This document shows, piece by piece, positions 5,674-14,259 of a stretch of DNA of 44,529 bases. A program made the position numbers and the translations under genes. The notes beneath the pieces were generated by a model. The model had not been told where the DNA came from, did not search any database, and worked only from the letters and a program-made list of their open reading frames with translations. This stretch comes from an uncultured Bacilli bacterium (GTDB taxonomy: Bacteria; Bacillota_I; Bacilli_A; RF39; UBA660): contig CALVXM010000009.1 of assembly GCA_944371305.1 (NCBI GenBank), forward strand, positions 1 through 44,529, given 5' to 3'. How positions within the stretch are numbered: position 1 is the first letter of the stretch; each line of letters opens with the position of its first letter.

Positions 5674-7434
5674 TTAATTAACAGTTTTATTTTTAATTTG
5701 TTCAGTTAATAACTTAATAAACTCATCTTGACTAACAGTAATAGTTTTATCACTACCATATTTACGATAGCTGATTAAATTATCAGTTACTTCTTTTTGA
5801 CCTAAAATCAAAGTAAATGGATATTTATTAATTACACTTTCACGCATTCTATATCCTACTTTTTCTTCGCGTTCATCTAATTGAACTCTAATTTCATTAT
5901 TTAATAATTTATTGTAAATATCTTTAGCATACTCTAAATGGTGTTCATTATTAACAGGAATAATATTGACTTGAACAGGCGATAACCAAGTTGGTAATAC
6001 TCCTTTGGTTTCTTCTAGTATAAAAGCTGTAAAACGATCAAATGTTCCAAAAATTGCTCGATGAATAACAACTGGTGTTTGTTTTTCTCCTTTATTATCA
6101 ACATAAGTTAGTTCAAATCTTCTAGGTAATAGAAAATCTAGTTGACAAGTTGATAATGTTACCTCTGGTCCGACAGCTGGTTTTACTTCAACATCTAATT
6201 TAGGTCCATAGAAAGCTGCTTCGCCAATTGCTTCAAAATAAGGTATTTCTAATTCATTTAATACTTCTCTTAATTTATTTTCGGCATTATCCCACATTTG
6301 ATCATCATCAAAATATTTTTCTTTATCATTTTTATCTCTTAATGATAATCTAAATTTATAATTTTTAATTCCAAAATCTTTATAAACAGCTAAAATTAGA
6401 TTTACAACTTGTTTAAACTCATCTTTAATTTGTTCTGGTGTTACAAATAGATGAGCATCGTTTTGACACATACATCTTACTCGTTCTAGCCCTTTTACTG
6501 CTCCTGATGCTTCATATCTAAAATCAGTTGCAAATTCACCTATTCTAATCGGTAAATCACGATAAGAATGTAATTTATTTTTATATATCAACATATGATG
6601 CGGACAATTCATTGGACGTAAAACAAATTCTTCTTCATCAACTTTCATCATTGGAAACATATTTTCTTTATAATGATCCCAATGACCACTAGTCTTATAT
6701 AAATTAACTGTTCCAACACAAGGTGTATAAACATGGTTATAACCTAACTTTCTTTCTTTATCATAAATATAATTTTCTAACTGTTTTCTAATAATTGCTC
6801 CATTAGGTAACCATAAAGGCATACCAGCACCAACCAATTCATGATTCATATATATTTCTTGTTCTTTTCCTATTTTACGATGATCTCTTAATTTAGCTTC
6901 TTCTAAATAAGCTAAATGTTCTTTTAATTCTTCTTCGGTTTCATAGCAAACACCATAAACTCTTTGTAAAGCTTTATTTTTAGAATCACCTTTAAAATAA
7001 GCTCCACTTACTTTAAGTAATTTAAAATGTTTTAATACTTTAACACTTTCAACATGTGGTCCTCGGCAAAGGTCTGTAAAATCACCTTGGGTATAACAAG
7101 AAATAACAGTATCATCACTCATATTATTAATTAAATCGATTTTGTATGGATCATTTTTAAATTTTTCTAAAGCCTGTTCTCTTGTTAACTCTTCACGGTA
7201 AATTCTTTTACCATCTTTAGAAATTTTTTTCATTTCTTTTTCAATTTTTTCTAAATCTTCCTCTTTTATTACTTCATCACCCAAATCGATGTCATAATAA
7301 AATCCATCTTCAATAACTGGTCCTACCCAAAATAAAGCTTTTGGATATAAATGTTTAACTGCTTGCGCTAAAAGATGAGCACAAGAATGATTTAATATAT
7401 TTAATTTTTCATCTGCTTTGATATTTTTTAACAT
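5674..7434 (-). CDS. thrS: threonyl-tRNA synthetase lacking the N-terminal TGS domain
   Basis: Charges tRNA-Thr. The 586 residues begin almost at once with the editing domain (HSCAH at 16-20, later CRGPH), then the class II catalytic core with zinc ligands in RPMNCPHH, NDAH and VIHRAIFG, and the anticodon-binding domain from about 480. The usual first domain (N1/TGS, about 60 residues) is missing. A normal-length enzyme is near 640. An ATG preceded by GGAGG at the right distance confirms that the short start is real. Motif 2 reads VRCMCQNDAH instead of the common VRGFTQDDAH. The gene overlaps the unknown upstream gene by 26 bases and is controlled by the Thr T-box. Confidence 0.95.
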   Translation of the reverse strand: MLKNIKADEKLNILNHSCAHLLAQAVKHLYPKALFWVGPVIEDGFYYDIDLGDEVIKEEDLEKIEKEMKKISKDGKRIYREELTREQALEKFKNDPYKIDLINNMSDDTVISCYTQGDFTDLCRGPHVESVKVLKHFKLLKVSGAYFKGDSKNKALQRVYGVCYETEEELKEHLAYLEEAKLRDHRKIGKEQEIYMNHELVGAGMPLWLPNGAIIRKQLENYIYDKERKLGYNHVYTPCVGTVNLYKTSGHWDHYKENMFPMMKVDEEEFVLRPMNCPHHMLIYKNKLHSYRDLPIRIGEFATDFRYEASGAVKGLERVRCMCQNDAHLFVTPEQIKDEFKQVVNLILAVYKDFGIKNYKFRLSLRDKNDKEKYFDDDQMWDNAENKLREVLNELEIPYFEAIGEAAFYGPKLDVEVKPAVGPEVTLSTCQLDFLLPRRFELTYVDNKGEKQTPVVIHRAIFGTFDRFTAFILEETKGVLPTWLSPVQVNIIPVNNEHHLEYAKDIYNKLLNNEIRVQLDEREEKVGYRMRESVINKYPFTLILGQKEVTDNLISYRKYGSDKTITVSQDEFIKLLTEQIKNKTVN

Positions 7435-7903
7435 AATTATTTCCTCCTAATTCACTAAGTTTTGAACTATTAACATCCCTTAATATTTGCATTGTTAGTT
7501 CAATTTGTTCTTTATCATAATTAAGTAATTGAATTTTACTCCAAATCTTAACTAACTGTGATAGTTCATTTATTCTAGTTTTTCTTAAAATATCTAATTG
7601 TTCCTCAATAGTTTCCAATTTCCCCATTTTTTTTAAATCAATTGGATTAATATAAGGTGCGATATTACCATATCTATCTACAACCAACAGTATCTTATTA
7701 GTCAAAATAAGTTCTATATTAGCTGATGCAAACTCGTAAGAAACCGTTACTACAAAAGGATTATTAAAACCTTTTAAATCACGATGAGTCAATTTTTTAC
7801 AATCAACAGGAACACCATCATTTAAGTAATGAATTACAAATTGATCCATTCTAATTGTATCTTTTTTCTTATCAAATTTTTCTAAATTTTTTTTACTTTT
7901 CAT
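7409..7903 (-). CDS. unknown protein co-transcribed with thrS
   Basis: 164 residues, probably soluble, with no signal peptide or membrane segment. It has a lysine-rich start, a beta-rich middle (VVTVSYEF...IELILTNKILLVVDRYGNIAPYINP) and an amphipathic helical tail of about 60 residues. I recognise no family. It lies between the T-box terminator and thrS, has its own AGGGGGAT ribosome binding site, and overlaps thrS by 26 bases, so it is made only when threonyl-tRNA is short. This placement suggests a role tied to threonine or tRNA-Thr supply, but that is inference from position only. Confidence 0.75.
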   Translation of the reverse strand: MKSKKNLEKFDKKKDTIRMDQFVIHYLNDGVPVDCKKLTHRDLKGFNNPFVVTVSYEFASANIELILTNKILLVVDRYGNIAPYINPIDLKKMGKLETIEEQLDILRKTRINELSQLVKIWSKIQLLNYDKEQIELTMQILRDVNSSKLSELGGNNYVKKYQSR

Positions 7904-7920
7904 TTAAATCCCCCTAAAAA

Positions 7921-8125
7921 ATACAAAAACACTCCTTTACAAGGAGTGTTTAAAACACGGTACCATCCTAATTTGGTTCTTAATTAATATAACGGCTTTG
8001 ACCGGAAATCTCTTTCGAGTTCAACTCATAGGTAGTAACTTTATAATAATTAATGCTGAAACCTTACACCAACCGTCAGCTCGCTTAAAAAATCTATTAA
8101 AAGTCGTGTCCTAATCAATGTATTT
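7921..8125 (-). ncRNA. T-box leader (threonine) with terminator
   Basis: Minus-strand leader with the conserved T-box AGGATGGTACCGTG (7956-7969), whose UGGU bulge pairs with the ACCA end of uncharged tRNA. The terminator is AACACTCCTT, loop, AAGGAGTGTT, T run (about 7924-7952). A stem I apical region AGCGAGC...GGTTGGTGTAAGG is also present. Folding by eye puts ACU, with ACC beginning three bases later, in the specifier loop (ACU at 8034-8036); both are Thr codons. Uncharged tRNA-Thr would allow read-through into the unknown gene and thrS. Confidence 0.93.
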
Positions 8126-8131
8126 AACTAT

Positions 8132-8159
8132 ATTTTAACATAAACAACCATTTTGTCAA
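8132..8159 (-). promoter_or_regulatory. sigma-A promoter of the T-box operon
   Basis: On the minus strand TTGACA (8159-8154), 16 bases, TAAAAT (8137-8132). The -35 box overlaps the TGA stop of the upstream deacetylase gene. Confidence 0.8.
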
Positions 8160-9379
8160 TAAGTTTTAATTGGTAATTTATAACTATTACTAATTTCATT
8201 TTCTTTATCTTTAGGAACCGTTATCGTATTTTTATCACCATCTGAAATATAACGATTATTCTCTAAAATTTTAAAATTCATTTCAATATCAAATTCTACA
8301 CCATTATTATCATAAGCACGAATTCTTTTTAAAAATGTTTTATCAAAATCATTAGAAAATGGTGAACTTTCAGCTTCCCATCCAACTCTTAAAGTAGCTA
8401 TGGTTTGATACTCTTTACCATTGTAACTTCCTTTTAAAATAGAATTAAAATTATCATGATCTTTATCATATGGCGAACCAAAAGGTAAAGCTACAATATT
8501 AACGTATTTAGAAGGAATATACTTGTCTAACAAATTGTAAACACTACCAATTTCTTGGACAGCTTGTTCTTTTGATATGGAAGTAAAATCTGCATGTGAA
8601 TAACTATGATTACCAATATCATAACCATTATCAACTAACCAATTTAATATTTTTTCATTATACTCACTTTGTTGGAATAGACCACCATTAACAAAGAATG
8701 TAGCTGTAACATTAAAATCAGGATATTTTTTCTTAAATGATTCTAACACTCCTATCGCACAATTAGGATCGATAATAATATTACCATCTTCATCTAAACC
8801 TGTAACTTTTATATTATTCTCTAAACCATCATCAAAAGTAATAATAATAGGGCTTAATCCAGCTTCAACATCAATAATGCCATTAACATAATCTTCTAAT
8901 CTAATCATACGATAACCACTTTTATAGTAAAATTCTAAATCCTTTTCAAAAGCTTCTTTAGTTCTTTGATAACCATCTACATCCACATTACCACCAGTAT
9001 ATTTATTATCAGTTATGTTATGAATTCCGTGATACATCATAATTGGAACATCACCACTTTCATCAACTTTCAACTCTTCGTAATTAATACCAAGTGAAAC
9101 ATAGATAACTAGATTATCACCTTCATTTATTTCCTTATCAACTTCAATATTTTGTTCAATAATTGTATCTTTTAAAGCAGGACTATATTTTTCTTTAATC
9201 TCTAAATTCAAATTATGCGAAGAGGCAAATTCTTTAGCTTCATCGACAGTTTTATTGGTTAAATCGATCATTAAATTATCTTTTTTATTTGGCGTTAGTA
9301 AATAAACAATTAAAACAATTAAAACAACTAATATTATCAGAGCTATTAAAACTCTATTTACATTTAATTTTCTTTTCAT
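8156..9379 (-). CDS. membrane-anchored PASTA-NodB polysaccharide deacetylase
   Basis: About 407 residues. An N-terminal membrane anchor (about 10-30) is followed by one PASTA-like domain (about 35-100; DLTNKTVDEAKEFA...INEGDNLVIYVSLG) and a complete NodB domain. The catalytic motifs are present: ITFDDG (catalytic Asp and metal Asp), NHSYSH (metal His pair) and ALPFGSPY. It should remove acetyl groups from peptidoglycan or another N-acetylated glycan outside the cell. PASTA domains usually bind peptidoglycan, so the fusion would bring the enzyme to the wall. The frame opens at a TTG (9391), but GGGTGAG just before the double ATG favours the ATG at 9379. Confidence 0.85.
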   Translation of the reverse strand: MKRKLNVNRVLIALIILVVLIVLIVYLLTPNKKDNLMIDLTNKTVDEAKEFASSHNLNLEIKEKYSPALKDTIIEQNIEVDKEINEGDNLVIYVSLGINYEELKVDESGDVPIMMYHGIHNITDNKYTGGNVDVDGYQRTKEAFEKDLEFYYKSGYRMIRLEDYVNGIIDVEAGLSPIIITFDDGLENNIKVTGLDEDGNIIIDPNCAIGVLESFKKKYPDFNVTATFFVNGGLFQQSEYNEKILNWLVDNGYDIGNHSYSHADFTSISKEQAVQEIGSVYNLLDKYIPSKYVNIVALPFGSPYDKDHDNFNSILKGSYNGKEYQTIATLRVGWEAESSPFSNDFDKTFLKRIRAYDNNGVEFDIEMNFKILENNRYISDGDKNTITVPKDKENEISNSYKLPIKTY

Positions 9380-9450
9380 CATCTCACCCAATTACTATTA
9401 TACACCCAATCAATTTTTTTATAAAGACATAAAATAAATTAGGTGAGATT

Positions 9451-9621
9451 ATGTTTAGAAAATGGAATCATGGAACATGGTGTCTATGTTTATTAACTCT
9501 TATTATAATATTTTGTTGGCAAGTATTTATTACTTTTTTTATCATCTCAAGATTTAATCTTTTATTGTTGTTTTTATTATGGCTATTAATTTTATATGTT
9601 TTGTTCCGCATAATATGGTGA
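9451..9621 (+). CDS. small two-helix membrane protein, 56 residues
   Basis: Reading frame MFRKWNHGTWCLCLL... to ...FRIIW, ending in TGA. AGGTGAG lies three bases before the ATG, the same spacing seen at other starts here. After a basic, tryptophan-containing start it is almost wholly hydrophobic: two membrane helices (about 11-32 and 36-53) with SRFN between them. No family recognised. It is divergent from the deacetylase and its last 30 bases overlap the 3' end of ysxE on the other strand. The neighbouring spore genes hint at a sporulation role, but that is only context. Confidence 0.6.
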   Translation: MFRKWNHGTWCLCLLTLIIIFCWQVFITFFIISRFNLLLLFLLWLLILYVLFRIIW

Positions 9622-10482
9622 AATTAAGTTTTCCGTCTTAAATAAAACATCCATTTCCCTACTAATATCTTTAGTGATTTCATAAATACTTTTATTAAAA
9701 TCTAATCTCTCCGGTAAGGTTATTAAAATAAATAATAATTTTCGCTCATCTTTTTGCAACGGATAACTTTGCTCATACTTTTTTAGAATTTCTGTAAAAT
9801 CATAATCTAACGCGTGTCTTTTATATAATACATATAAATCAAAGATAGGAATTCCTATTTTTGACTTATCCCAACTAATTAAATAATTATTCTCATCTTT
9901 AAAAAAATGAGTTAAATCTAAATTGTTATGTAAAACTACAACACGTTGTTTCGTTTTTTCTTTAACTAATTCATACCACTTCTCAACCTCATAAGAGCAA
10001 AAGTTTAAAGCATTAAAAATACGCGATATATTTCTTGCCAACAAATATTCCCAAGGACTCATATAAACGTGAGTTTCAATTTGAGTTATAATGTCATTAT
10101 AATAGCTATTTAAATATTCGATGTTATTTTTGATATCTTCGTAAATTTGTTTATAGTCATCAAAATCAACTTCCTTATAATGTGTTGTTTTGTTATGAAG
10201 CAAGCTTACTAATGATATTAAATCTAACATTTTTTGTTCGTTTGGATAATCAATATTATTTATAAATTCGATAATTTCATAATCGTCATTTTCATCATTA
10301 ATTGTTTTGGGATAATAATTAAAATTTCGTGATTTTAAATAGTCGAAAATTTTTTTACTTTTAAGATTTTGCTTAATTACAAAACGCCCCATCTCACTAT
10401 CAACGATGGTTGCTTTACCATTTTTAGTGTAACGATGGGGTTTTATATTATATTTTTTTAATATATCATTAATTTGTTTCAT
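9592..10482 (-). CDS. ysxE: YsxE/CotS-type spore coat protein with kinase-like fold
   Basis: 296 residues with the aminoglycoside-phosphotransferase/CotS fold. ATGRFVIKQ-like strands stand at about 30-40 (GRFVIKQNL, the nucleotide-site Lys). A degenerate catalytic loop LHNNLDLTHF (about 184-193) replaces the HGDLxxxN of active kinases, and a SWDKSKIGIPIFDL segment is in the metal-binding position. In B. subtilis YsxE works with SpoVID in coat encasement and is encoded right after it; the same order and a 14-base overlap are seen here. Whether it has kinase activity is doubtful. The family assignment rests on fold, motifs and gene order together. Confidence 0.82.
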   Translation of the reverse strand: MKQINDILKKYNIKPHRYTKNGKATIVDSEMGRFVIKQNLKSKKIFDYLKSRNFNYYPKTINDENDDYEIIEFINNIDYPNEQKMLDLISLVSLLHNKTTHYKEVDFDDYKQIYEDIKNNIEYLNSYYNDIITQIETHVYMSPWEYLLARNISRIFNALNFCSYEVEKWYELVKEKTKQRVVVLHNNLDLTHFFKDENNYLISWDKSKIGIPIFDLYVLYKRHALDYDFTEILKKYEQSYPLQKDERKLLFILITLPERLDFNKSIYEITKDISREMDVLFKTENLISPYYAEQNI

Positions 10483-11122
10483 AAATGGCTGGAATTATCA
10501 ATTTATCGCCTATTTTAATATCACTAACATCATTATATTGTTCCAAAACTTCTCTAGTTATATTATACTTTAAAAGTATACTTTCTATTGTGTCATTTTC
10601 TTTAATAATACATACTTTGTAAGTTGAATAAGTTTCTGTTGATTCATCAAAACTAGTAAACAACGATTTGACATCTTCTGTATCTAATCTTGACATTTCA
10701 TCTTCTTTGGCAGTATTTTTTGGTTCAGTGTTATCTTCGATTGGGACGATTAATTTTTGAGGTTCTTCTTCCTGATATTTGAATGGTGGGAGAATATCTT
10801 CTTCCTCTAAATTATCAAGTCCAATTTCAATGTTGACACTAAGTAAGTTATTATTAACTATTTCATAGTAAAAATCATTAATATCTATTGTCATGTTATC
10901 TAATATATAACGTTCGCTCATTTCAATATTAACAGGAATATTATATTTAAACTCTTCCGTATTAACACTAGTGTCATTAATTTTATAACTACCACTAATT
11001 ATTAAATTACCTTTAATAGTTCGATCTGACAAATTTAATTCGTGATCTAAAGCTATGCTTATAATTTCTGATATATTAGTTTTAAAAGCCAAATCCTTTT
11101 TTAATGGAACTGTTTTTTTCAT
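10469..11122 (-). CDS. spoVID: SpoVID-like spore coat encasement protein
   Basis: 217 residues. An N-terminal beta-rich domain (about 1-105) resembles the SpoVID start (basic residue, then ISEIISIALDHEL, 'GNLIISGSYK'). An acidic linker and a C-terminal LysM domain (about 168-214; KENDTIESILLKYNI...IKIGDKLIIPAI) follow. In B. subtilis SpoVID (575 residues) links SpoIVA to the outer coat and its LysM end binds lipid II or peptidoglycan. This is a much shortened version with the long acidic middle removed. It is followed by ysxE as in B. subtilis. A CATATAAT sigma-E-like -10 (11138-11145) lies just upstream. The ribosome binding site is GGAGGAG. Confidence 0.8.
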   Translation of the reverse strand: MKKTVPLKKDLAFKTNISEIISIALDHELNLSDRTIKGNLIISGSYKINDTSVNTEEFKYNIPVNIEMSERYILDNMTIDINDFYYEIVNNNLLSVNIEIGLDNLEEEDILPPFKYQEEEPQKLIVPIEDNTEPKNTAKEDEMSRLDTEDVKSLFTSFDESTETYSTYKVCIIKENDTIESILLKYNITREVLEQYNDVSDIKIGDKLIIPAIYETN

Positions 11123-11147
11123 ATTATCTCCTCCATTAAATTATATG

Positions 11148-11174
11148 AAAAAAAGGAATTTTTATTCTTCCTTT
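11148..11174 (-). terminator. terminator before spoVID
   Basis: On the minus strand AAAGGAA, 9-base loop, TTCCTTT followed by T residues, overlapping the stop codon of the unknown gene at 11162. It separates the lon unit from spoVID-ysxE. Confidence 0.7.
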
Positions 11175-11878
11175 AATTGCTTCCTAAATTTACTGTTTTG
11201 ACTTAAAACAAACCTTTTATCATCGATATTAGAAACCAAAATTCTAAATCTATTATGGCGATTAGAATCGATAACTTGTTTTAATCTTTTTTTAAATGTT
11301 TGATCTTTTAAAAGTTCTGGTTTTTCTTGTAAAATCCCATTTAGACTATAAAAATAATAATTATCGCCGACAAAACTATCTAATTGTATTTCAAAATCTT
11401 TTGAAGATATTAAATCAGTATGATTAATTAGAAAAATAAAATCATAACCTAACGAATCTTGAACAATTTCTTTATATTTTTCATATTCCTCATAAGTTAT
11501 TTCTTTGCCAGACAGATTTAACCTTACACCGATTTGTTGTTCATAAAAATTTTGAGCATTACGATCTTCTAAAGTATTTAATTTGCGAATCAATTCGTTT
11601 AGTTTTTCAACATAGTATTTCCTAGATTCAAAATCAGCAAAATTAGCTTTTTGAGCAACATGAATAATTAGATCATATATTTCATTCCTTTTAGATAATT
11701 CTAACATTTCGTGCTCGCAAAAATCATTAACAAACTCAATAAAAATATCAACAAAATCACTATTTAAAATATAATCGTCGAACTCGCCTTTTCTCACCTT
11801 ACTATGAAATTCTTCGTTATACATATATGATTCGATAAATTTCACACATAAATAACCATTTAATTCTTCTTTATCCAT
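11162..11878 (-). CDS. unknown 238-residue protein downstream of lon
   Basis: A soluble, charged, mostly helical protein with no signal or membrane segment. I recognise no family. The likely start is the ATG at 11878: it overlaps the last 8 bases of lon and is preceded by GAGGTGG, so it is translationally coupled to lon. The N-terminal 120 residues are helical (YNEEFHSKVRKGEFDDYI...). The rest looks alpha/beta (YDFIFLINHTDLIS, FRILVSNIDDKRFVL). It lies where B. subtilis has ysxC and the hem genes, between lonA and spoVID. Function could relate to Lon substrates or stress, but only by position. Confidence 0.75.
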   Translation of the reverse strand: MDKEELNGYLCVKFIESYMYNEEFHSKVRKGEFDDYILNSDFVDIFIEFVNDFCEHEMLELSKRNEIYDLIIHVAQKANFADFESRKYYVEKLNELIRKLNTLEDRNAQNFYEQQIGVRLNLSGKEITYEEYEKYKEIVQDSLGYDFIFLINHTDLISSKDFEIQLDSFVGDNYYFYSLNGILQEKPELLKDQTFKKRLKQVIDSNRHNRFRILVSNIDDKRFVLSQNSKFRKQLKEE

Positions 11879-14168
11879 TATAAACCACCTCATAAATTTC
11901 TTTAAAATCTTTTACTTTGATAAACTCAATATTGTCTTTTACCTCTTTAGGTAATTCAATTAAATCTTTTTCATTTTCTTTAGGAATGATTATCTTCTTT
12001 ATACCACTTCTTAAAGCGCCTAACGATTTTTCTTTTAGACCACCAATCGCTAAAACATGGCCTCTTAAAGTAATTTCGCCAGTCAAAGCAATATCACTAT
12101 TTATCTTTTTATCACTTAAAGCACTTAATATAGCTAATGTTAAAGCGATTCCAGCACTCGGCCCATCTTTTTTTATTGCTCCTTCTGGGACATGAATATG
12201 AATATCATTATTAGTTATCTTATCATAATCGAGTTTATATAATTTGTAATTTGATTTTAAATAACTAAGAGCTATCGATGCACTTTCTTTCATCACTTCA
12301 CCCAAACTACCAGTTAAAATTAAGTTGCCTTGTCCTTTATAATAATTTACCTCGATTGGTAATGTATCTCCTCCATAAACTGTATAAGCTAGTCCATTAA
12401 CAACTCCAACTTGTGATTTTGTTTTAGTATTATATCTATATTTTTCGAATCCTAAGTATTTTTCTAAAACCTTTTCATCAATATTAATTTTATTTATTTT
12501 AATATTATTCATGACAATTTGGGTCACAACTTTTCTAACAATTTTATCAAGTTGTCGTTCTAATTCACGAACACCGGCTTCTTTAGTGTAATTTCTAATT
12601 ATTTTTAAAATTACATTATCTGAAATATTGATAAAATCTTTATTTAAACCATTATTTTTTACCACTTTAGGAAATAGGTGTTTTTTGACAATATCTAATT
12701 TTTCAAATTCAGTATAACCAGATATTTCAATTATTTCTAATCGATCTTTTAAAGCTTCAGGAATATTTTCAATATAATTAGCCGTCAAAACAAATAAAAC
12801 CTGAGATAAGTCGTAATCTTCTTCGATATAGTTATCACTAAAATATTTATTTTGTTCACGATCTAAAACACTTAATAAACTACTGGTAGGATCACCTTTA
12901 TAATCACTACTCATTTTATCAATTTCATCGATTAAAAATAAAGGATTATTACTTTTAGCTTTTTTCATCGAACTAATGATTCTTCCTGGATTAGCACCAA
13001 TGTAAGTTCTACGATGACCAATTATTTCTGATTCATCTCTTATTCCTCCAACCGACATTTTAACAAAATTTTTACCAATTGCTTTAGCAATACTAAACGC
13101 TAAACTGGTTTTCCCAACACCGGGAGGACCAACAAGACAAATGATAGGACTATTAACTTCCTTGCTCATTTGTCTAACAGCCAAATATTCTATTATTCTT
13201 TGTTTCACATCTTCTAAACCAAAATGAGAATTATCAAGTTCTTTTTTTACAGCTTTCAAATCAATGTTATCATCAGTATAAATGTTCCAAGGTAAATTTA
13301 ATAACCAATCAATATAATCTCTTATAATGCTAGTCTCTGGTGAGGAACTAATGGAATTTTCATAACGATTTAATTCAAAATTTAGTCGTTCTTTTATTTT
13401 AAGTGGACAAGATAATTTTCTAATTTTTTTACGTAATTTATCAACTTCCGTATCTTTAAGAGAGGCCTCTCCTAATTCTTCTTTCATTAATTGAATTTTT
13501 TCTTTTAAAAAGTATTCTTTTTGCGTATCATCAAGCTTTTTTTTAATCTTCATATCAATATTTCGTTCAATTTGAAATAATTCTTTTTCTTGATAAATAT
13601 CTTTTAATAACATTTCACTTCTAATAGATGGATCTATTTCTTTTAAATATTCTAACAATCTAGAATGAGAACTAATCAAAGTTGGAACAACTATATCCGT
13701 AAATTTATTCAAATCTTTCTCATTTTCAATTAAAGAAATCATACTGTTACTAATATAAGGAATATTTCTGATATACGCTTTTATTTCTTTAACTAATTTA
13801 TTAATTATTATATCTTCTTTATCGACTTTGGGAATAGATATATCACTAACAATTGATTCAAGAGGTTCTAACGATTTATTTAAATTTAAGAATTCTAAAG
13901 TTTTTACTCTTCTTAATCCTTGAATATCTACTCTTGTGTTACCATTTGGTAATTCAATACTATTTTTTATTTTTGATAAAACACCAATTTTAGGTGTATT
14001 ATCCTTACTATACTCACTAATTACCAAAATGTAATTATCATGAAATAATAATGACATATCAATAACATTATTATCGATATTTTTTGAATCAAACTCTAAT
14101 TTTAAAGTGTTTTGTGGCAATAAGACAATACCTCTTAAAAGAATAACAGGTAAGTTATATTTTTTCAT
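11871..14168 (-). CDS. lon: ATP-dependent protease Lon
   Basis: About 765 residues with the three Lon parts in order: an N-terminal substrate domain (1 to about 200, starting PVILLRGIVLLPQNT), AAA+ ATPase (GPPGVGKTS Walker A, FLIDEID Walker B) and the S16 protease domain with catalytic Ser in KDGPSAG and Lys in GLKEKSLGA. It degrades misfolded and regulatory proteins in the cytoplasm. The frame opens at GTG 14177, but AAGGAAGTGA spacing fits the ATG at 14168 better. It has its own sigma-A promoter. In B. subtilis the lon region lies just upstream of spoVID-ysxE, and the same direction and order are kept here. Confidence 0.96.
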   Translation of the reverse strand: MKKYNLPVILLRGIVLLPQNTLKLEFDSKNIDNNVIDMSLLFHDNYILVISEYSKDNTPKIGVLSKIKNSIELPNGNTRVDIQGLRRVKTLEFLNLNKSLEPLESIVSDISIPKVDKEDIIINKLVKEIKAYIRNIPYISNSMISLIENEKDLNKFTDIVVPTLISSHSRLLEYLKEIDPSIRSEMLLKDIYQEKELFQIERNIDMKIKKKLDDTQKEYFLKEKIQLMKEELGEASLKDTEVDKLRKKIRKLSCPLKIKERLNFELNRYENSISSSPETSIIRDYIDWLLNLPWNIYTDDNIDLKAVKKELDNSHFGLEDVKQRIIEYLAVRQMSKEVNSPIICLVGPPGVGKTSLAFSIAKAIGKNFVKMSVGGIRDESEIIGHRRTYIGANPGRIISSMKKAKSNNPLFLIDEIDKMSSDYKGDPTSSLLSVLDREQNKYFSDNYIEEDYDLSQVLFVLTANYIENIPEALKDRLEIIEISGYTEFEKLDIVKKHLFPKVVKNNGLNKDFINISDNVILKIIRNYTKEAGVRELERQLDKIVRKVVTQIVMNNIKINKINIDEKVLEKYLGFEKYRYNTKTKSQVGVVNGLAYTVYGGDTLPIEVNYYKGQGNLILTGSLGEVMKESASIALSYLKSNYKLYKLDYDKITNNDIHIHVPEGAIKKDGPSAGIALTLAILSALSDKKINSDIALTGEITLRGHVLAIGGLKEKSLGALRSGIKKIIIPKENEKDLIELPKEVKDNIEFIKVKDFKEIYEVVYNG

Positions 14169-14198
14169 ACGGCTCACTTCCTTTAAAACTTGCTACTT

Positions 14199-14226
14199 AT
14201 TATAACATATTTTCAAATTTTGTCTA
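14199..14226 (-). promoter_or_regulatory. sigma-A promoter of lon
   Basis: On the minus strand TAGACA (14226-14221), 16 bases, TATAAT (14204-14199). I see no heat-shock operator (CIRCE or CtsR type) next to it. Confidence 0.7.
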
Positions 14227-14227
14227 G

Positions 14228-14259
14228 AAAAAAAATGAAAATTAAAATTTTTTCATTTT
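14228..14259 (-). terminator. terminator of the degenerate deacetylase gene
   Basis: On the minus strand AAAATGAAAA, 8-base loop, TTTTCATTTT, then eight T residues. The stop codon of the gene lies immediately before it. Confidence 0.8.
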
